DNA from: a bacterium
Lineage (GTDB): Bacteria; Zhuqueibacterota; Zhuqueibacteria; Residuimicrobiales; Oceaniaggregativiventaceae
Assembly (NCBI GenBank): GCA_029565675.1
Contig: JAKQNP010000039.1
Location: 1 to 33,340, forward strand
Length of the DNA stretch: 33,340 nucleotides
Reading direction: 5' to 3'
The position numbers and the translations under genes are program-made. A model generated the notes under the pieces. That model was not told the origin of the DNA. It saw only the letters and a list, made by a program, of their open reading frames with translations, and searched no databases. Below are positions 30,619 to 33,340 of the stretch, one piece after another (position 1 is the stretch's first letter; the number at the start of each line of letters is the position of its first letter).

Positions 30619-32970
30619 ATGAACAACAAAATTTGGCTGTTGCTGCTGTTGCTGCCGGCTGTGCTTGCGGCTGACCCGGTGCTGGACGTCATGCCGGACA
30701 ATTTTCGCACCTCCGCCCATCTCATGCCGATCAACGCCGCCGAAGCGATTATCGAACCGTTCTGGGATCCCACACTCTCCGGTTTGGCGGAATGGCAAGT
30801 TGTGCCGGCCAGCGAACGAGGGCTAAAAGTCTGGCAGAACTGGTGTTGGGCGGCATACGAATGGCAAAGACTGCCGCAAACCGGGCCTGCCCTCGAGATG
30901 TCGCGGTCGTGCGATCTCGACTGCAGCGATTACGACTATCTGCTGGTTTCAGCAACCCTTCCCCGGGGAGCTCGATTGACCATCACCGCTCGAACTGACC
31001 TCGGCCTGCGCAGCGCCAGCGAAAATGCCGGCAGCGAAGGCATGCAGGAATATCTTTTAGACCTTGAAAATGCATCCCGGTTGCATACCCTGACGCTGAA
31101 AATCGATAGCGATCACACCGGCATTCAGCACGGCTGGTTCAACTGGATCGGCCTGCAGAATTCTGAAAGGTTGCCCGCGGTTCTGGCGCAGTATTCCCAC
31201 TTTGATTCGCAATGGGAAGGCTATCTGGTTCCCGATTCAGCAGAAATCGGTTTTACACCGCGGTACGGATTCCTGATCTCCGCTCAGGAGCTGATCGCAC
31301 TGCGCCAGGCCCATAAACGGCTGCTGGCAAAGACCGGCTCTTCACCTTTTCTCGAAATCGCCGAAATCGAGGGCCAAAACGAGCCGGAAAAACAGATCGG
31401 TGAATACGTCGGCCGCGACAATTTTCGCTGGAACCGCACCCGCGATCACCGCCGCCTGCTCTCCACCGGCCCGGGAACCAGCTACCAGCTGGCGCTTGCC
31501 GGTCTGGTGCTCGAGGATTCCCGGCTTTTGCGCCTGGCCGCGCGCCACATGCTCTCCATCGCCGCCTGTCCGAGCTGGAAGGAGGGCATGACGGAAAATT
31601 TCCCCGGCAGCATCTGGAACCACCGCGCCTTTGCCCAGTCGCAGTACGCCTTTGAGGCGGCCCTGGTGCTCGACCTGGCCGGCGACTGTTTGACCTGGTT
31701 GGGCCGCGAATGGATTCTGCGCCGGATGGCCGAAGAAGTCATGGCCACCATCGATTGGGTCTCGTGGAAATACGACTATATTCACCACACCAATCAGCTC
31801 GCCTGGTTCAGTCAGGGCCGCATCGCCGGGGCTCTGGCGCTGGAAAAATCCTTTCCGCGCGCTGGCCAGCGGGTCGAATACGCCTATCGCGAGCTGACGG
31901 AAAGCCTGGAGCGCGTCATTTTACCGGATGGCGGCTATGAAGAGGGGCCGACCTATTTCCAGGTGGTTGCCGGTCGCGGCGGCATGGGCCTGTATCTCTA
32001 TGCCCGCAGCCGCGGCAAAACCCTGAACGATATCCTGCCGCCTGCCATGCGCCGCACCACCGCCTTTGCCGCTGCGCTGTTGTCGACCGATGAATCCGCG
32101 GATGTCATTCCGATCTGCGATGCCAGACCGGTGCTGGATGAACAAATGCTGGCGTTGATGGCCAGCGCCCTGCCCAACAGCGCCTGGGGAAAAATCTGGC
32201 AAAACCACGTCGCCCGCAACGATCAGATTCCCACCGCCCTGTTGAGCTGGCTGCAGGAAGAGCATCTGCGCAATCAGACCTGCTCCGTCACCCAACCCGT
32301 TGTGCACCTGCCGGATCTCGGTTTGATGGCATCCACCCGCATGATCGGCGATCAAGCGGTCAAGTTGCTGATCCCGGGCAACAAAGCCGGCGCCACTCAT
32401 ACCCATGAGGACAAGGGCAGTTTTGTGCTCGAATTCGCCGGCGACACTTTTGCCATGGATCCCGGTGTCAGCGATTACGGCAATCCACTGCATCTGCTGC
32501 TCAAACAGGCCCAGCGCCACAACATGCTGTTGCCCACGGGAATCGACGAGCGGCCTGCCCCGGCCAATCCGATCATGAGCGATGTCAAGCCCCGGGGCAA
32601 GGGCGACGGGCAGGCATTTCACGCCGAAATCGATGCCACTCCGGGCTGGGAATCCTATTATAAACATTGGCAACGGAGCTGGGAATCGGATGCGCCGGAC
32701 CAGCTGACGATCCGCGACCGCTATGAATTGATCAAGGGAGAAGGGGTTCAGTTTCTGTGGAACACCCGGCTGCCGGTCACCATCGACGGTCGCACTGCCG
32801 TCATTCGCGGCAAACGCGGACACCTGATCCTGCAGGCGCCGAAAGACTGCACACTGCGGTTGCAGCTCCTGCCTCTGGTCGGCGACGACATGCAGAACCA
32901 GCTGGTGATCGAACGGCAGGGAAAAGAGGGCGAGCTGGCGATCGAGGTGCAACTTGTTGTAAAATCCTGA
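30619..32970 (+). CDS. Heparinase II/III-family polysaccharide lyase
   Basis: The ATG at 30619 (GGAGA about 10 bases upstream) begins a signal peptide (IWLLLLLLPAVLAA). A TTG at 30598 is a weaker alternative. The 783-residue exported product has an N-terminal beta domain (about 20-200), an alpha/alpha toroid (about 210-560) with WNHRAFAQSQYAFEAAL, HHTNQLAWFSQGR (near 389) and LPDGGYEEGPTYFQ (near 437), and the C-terminal heparinase II/III beta domain starting at THTHEDKGSFVLEFAGDTFAMDPG (His594, His596). Enzymes of this family cleave uronic-acid-containing glycans (heparin, alginate and similar) by beta-elimination; which one is not readable here. It ends at the right-hand repeat region. Confidence 0.88.
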   Translation: MNNKIWLLLLLLPAVLAADPVLDVMPDNFRTSAHLMPINAAEAIIEPFWDPTLSGLAEWQVVPASERGLKVWQNWCWAAYEWQRLPQTGPALEMSRSCDLDCSDYDYLLVSATLPRGARLTITARTDLGLRSASENAGSEGMQEYLLDLENASRLHTLTLKIDSDHTGIQHGWFNWIGLQNSERLPAVLAQYSHFDSQWEGYLVPDSAEIGFTPRYGFLISAQELIALRQAHKRLLAKTGSSPFLEIAEIEGQNEPEKQIGEYVGRDNFRWNRTRDHRRLLSTGPGTSYQLALAGLVLEDSRLLRLAARHMLSIAACPSWKEGMTENFPGSIWNHRAFAQSQYAFEAALVLDLAGDCLTWLGREWILRRMAEEVMATIDWVSWKYDYIHHTNQLAWFSQGRIAGALALEKSFPRAGQRVEYAYRELTESLERVILPDGGYEEGPTYFQVVAGRGGMGLYLYARSRGKTLNDILPPAMRRTTAFAAALLSTDESADVIPICDARPVLDEQMLALMASALPNSAWGKIWQNHVARNDQIPTALLSWLQEEHLRNQTCSVTQPVVHLPDLGLMASTRMIGDQAVKLLIPGNKAGATHTHEDKGSFVLEFAGDTFAMDPGVSDYGNPLHLLLKQAQRHNMLLPTGIDERPAPANPIMSDVKPRGKGDGQAFHAEIDATPGWESYYKHWQRSWESDAPDQLTIRDRYELIKGEGVQFLWNTRLPVTIDGRTAVIRGKRGHLILQAPKDCTLRLQLLPLVGDDMQNQLVIERQGKEGELAIEVQLVVKS

Positions 32971-33340
32971 TCACTGCCATTTCTTGATGGGGTTGCTTTT
33001 GAAATGGTTGATTGGGCTCTTACAGGGTTGGTTGGCATTTGCTTTTTGGGGCCGCTCTGCGCGATTTCCTGATGGGATGGTTCTCGTTAAAGTTGAGTCT
33101 GCTCTTCCAGCGGTCATCGATATTTGTTTTTTTGGGGCCGCTCCGGCTCCGGCCCCGCTTCTGTGTCGTGACCGGGAATTGGGGGAAATGATTCAGATCG
33201 TTCGTTTTTGATTGTTTGCGTTGCGGGGCCGGGATCCTGCGCGGGCTCCGCGCGATTTCCTGAGATTGAGGATCTCGAAGCAGTCGATTGCGCTCATCCA
33301 ATTTCCACCTGCATTTGCTTTTTGGGGCCGCTCCGGCTCC
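32971..33340 (+). repeat. Intergenic cluster of short GC-rich repeats
   Basis: No gene is supported in this 370-base tail. A 23- to 30-base unit, TTTGCTTTTTGGGGCCGCTC with CGGCTCC added in two copies, occurs at 33035-33057, 33121-33150 and 33311-33340 (the last runs to the window end). A second unit, GCGCGATTTCCTGA, occurs at 33059-33072 and 33250-33263. GGGGCCG (33134-33140) pairs with CGGCCCC (33150-33156). In one frame these would read as FAFWGRSA/CFFGAAPAPAP-like strings, a typical spurious translation of such repeats. Confidence 0.75.

Noticed and set aside
32984-33211. Possible 75-residue membrane protein after the lyase gene
   Set aside because: The frame runs through the repeat units, which create the hydrophobic and Ala-Pro-rich strings, and there is no ribosome site.

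Overview
This window reads as chromosomal DNA of a free-living, Gram-negative, moderately GC-rich bacterium. Outer-membrane-type proteins, several lipoprotein signal peptides and a C-terminal type IX secretion (Por) sorting domain on one small exported protein point to the wider FCB group. A lineage such as candidate phylum KSB1 or Calditrichota would fit, but that is inference; there is no rRNA marker here. No phage, insertion sequence or CRISPR array is visible.

Left part (1-9.2 kb): a tRNA-Val gene lies behind a small two-helix membrane protein gene on the minus strand. Divergent from it is selD, which is itself a selenoprotein gene: its reading frame continues upstream through an in-frame UGA to a TTG start near 516. 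Then come two exported lipoprotein metallophosphoesterases (the second with a CBM9-like module), a gene-free 650-base stretch, a 53-residue zinc ribbon with a strong terminator, a degenerate pyruvate-kinase-like protein without the C-terminal domain, a DUF4846 protein and a family-10-like glycosidase lipoprotein.

Middle part (9.3-18 kb): a small outer-membrane barrel; an AT-rich mazEF toxin-antitoxin pair with nested palindromes at its promoter; the repair glycosylase tag; a GNAT acetyltransferase; an RlmI-type 23S rRNA methyltransferase; an MFS transporter; and a sugar-isomerase-fold protein. A near-consensus sigma-54 promoter with an upstream palindrome drives a small exported HEAT-repeat protein, followed by a protein with a type IX sorting domain.

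Right part (18-33.3 kb): a minus-strand 5'-nucleotidase-like enzyme that appears fused to an outer-membrane barrel. Next are two paralogous 687-residue GxGYxYP-family exported proteins, separated by a HerA-like ATPase, a DUF2142 membrane protein and a minus-strand two-gene operon (DUF4332 and BON-LysM). A heparinase II/III-type lyase follows the second paralog, and the window ends in an intergenic repeat cluster. The GxGYxYP pair, the lyase, the GHL10 enzyme, the CBM9 phosphoesterase, the isomerase-like protein and the MFS carrier suggest a polysaccharide-degrading lifestyle. They are scattered, not a classical polysaccharide-utilisation locus: no SusC/SusD pair is present.
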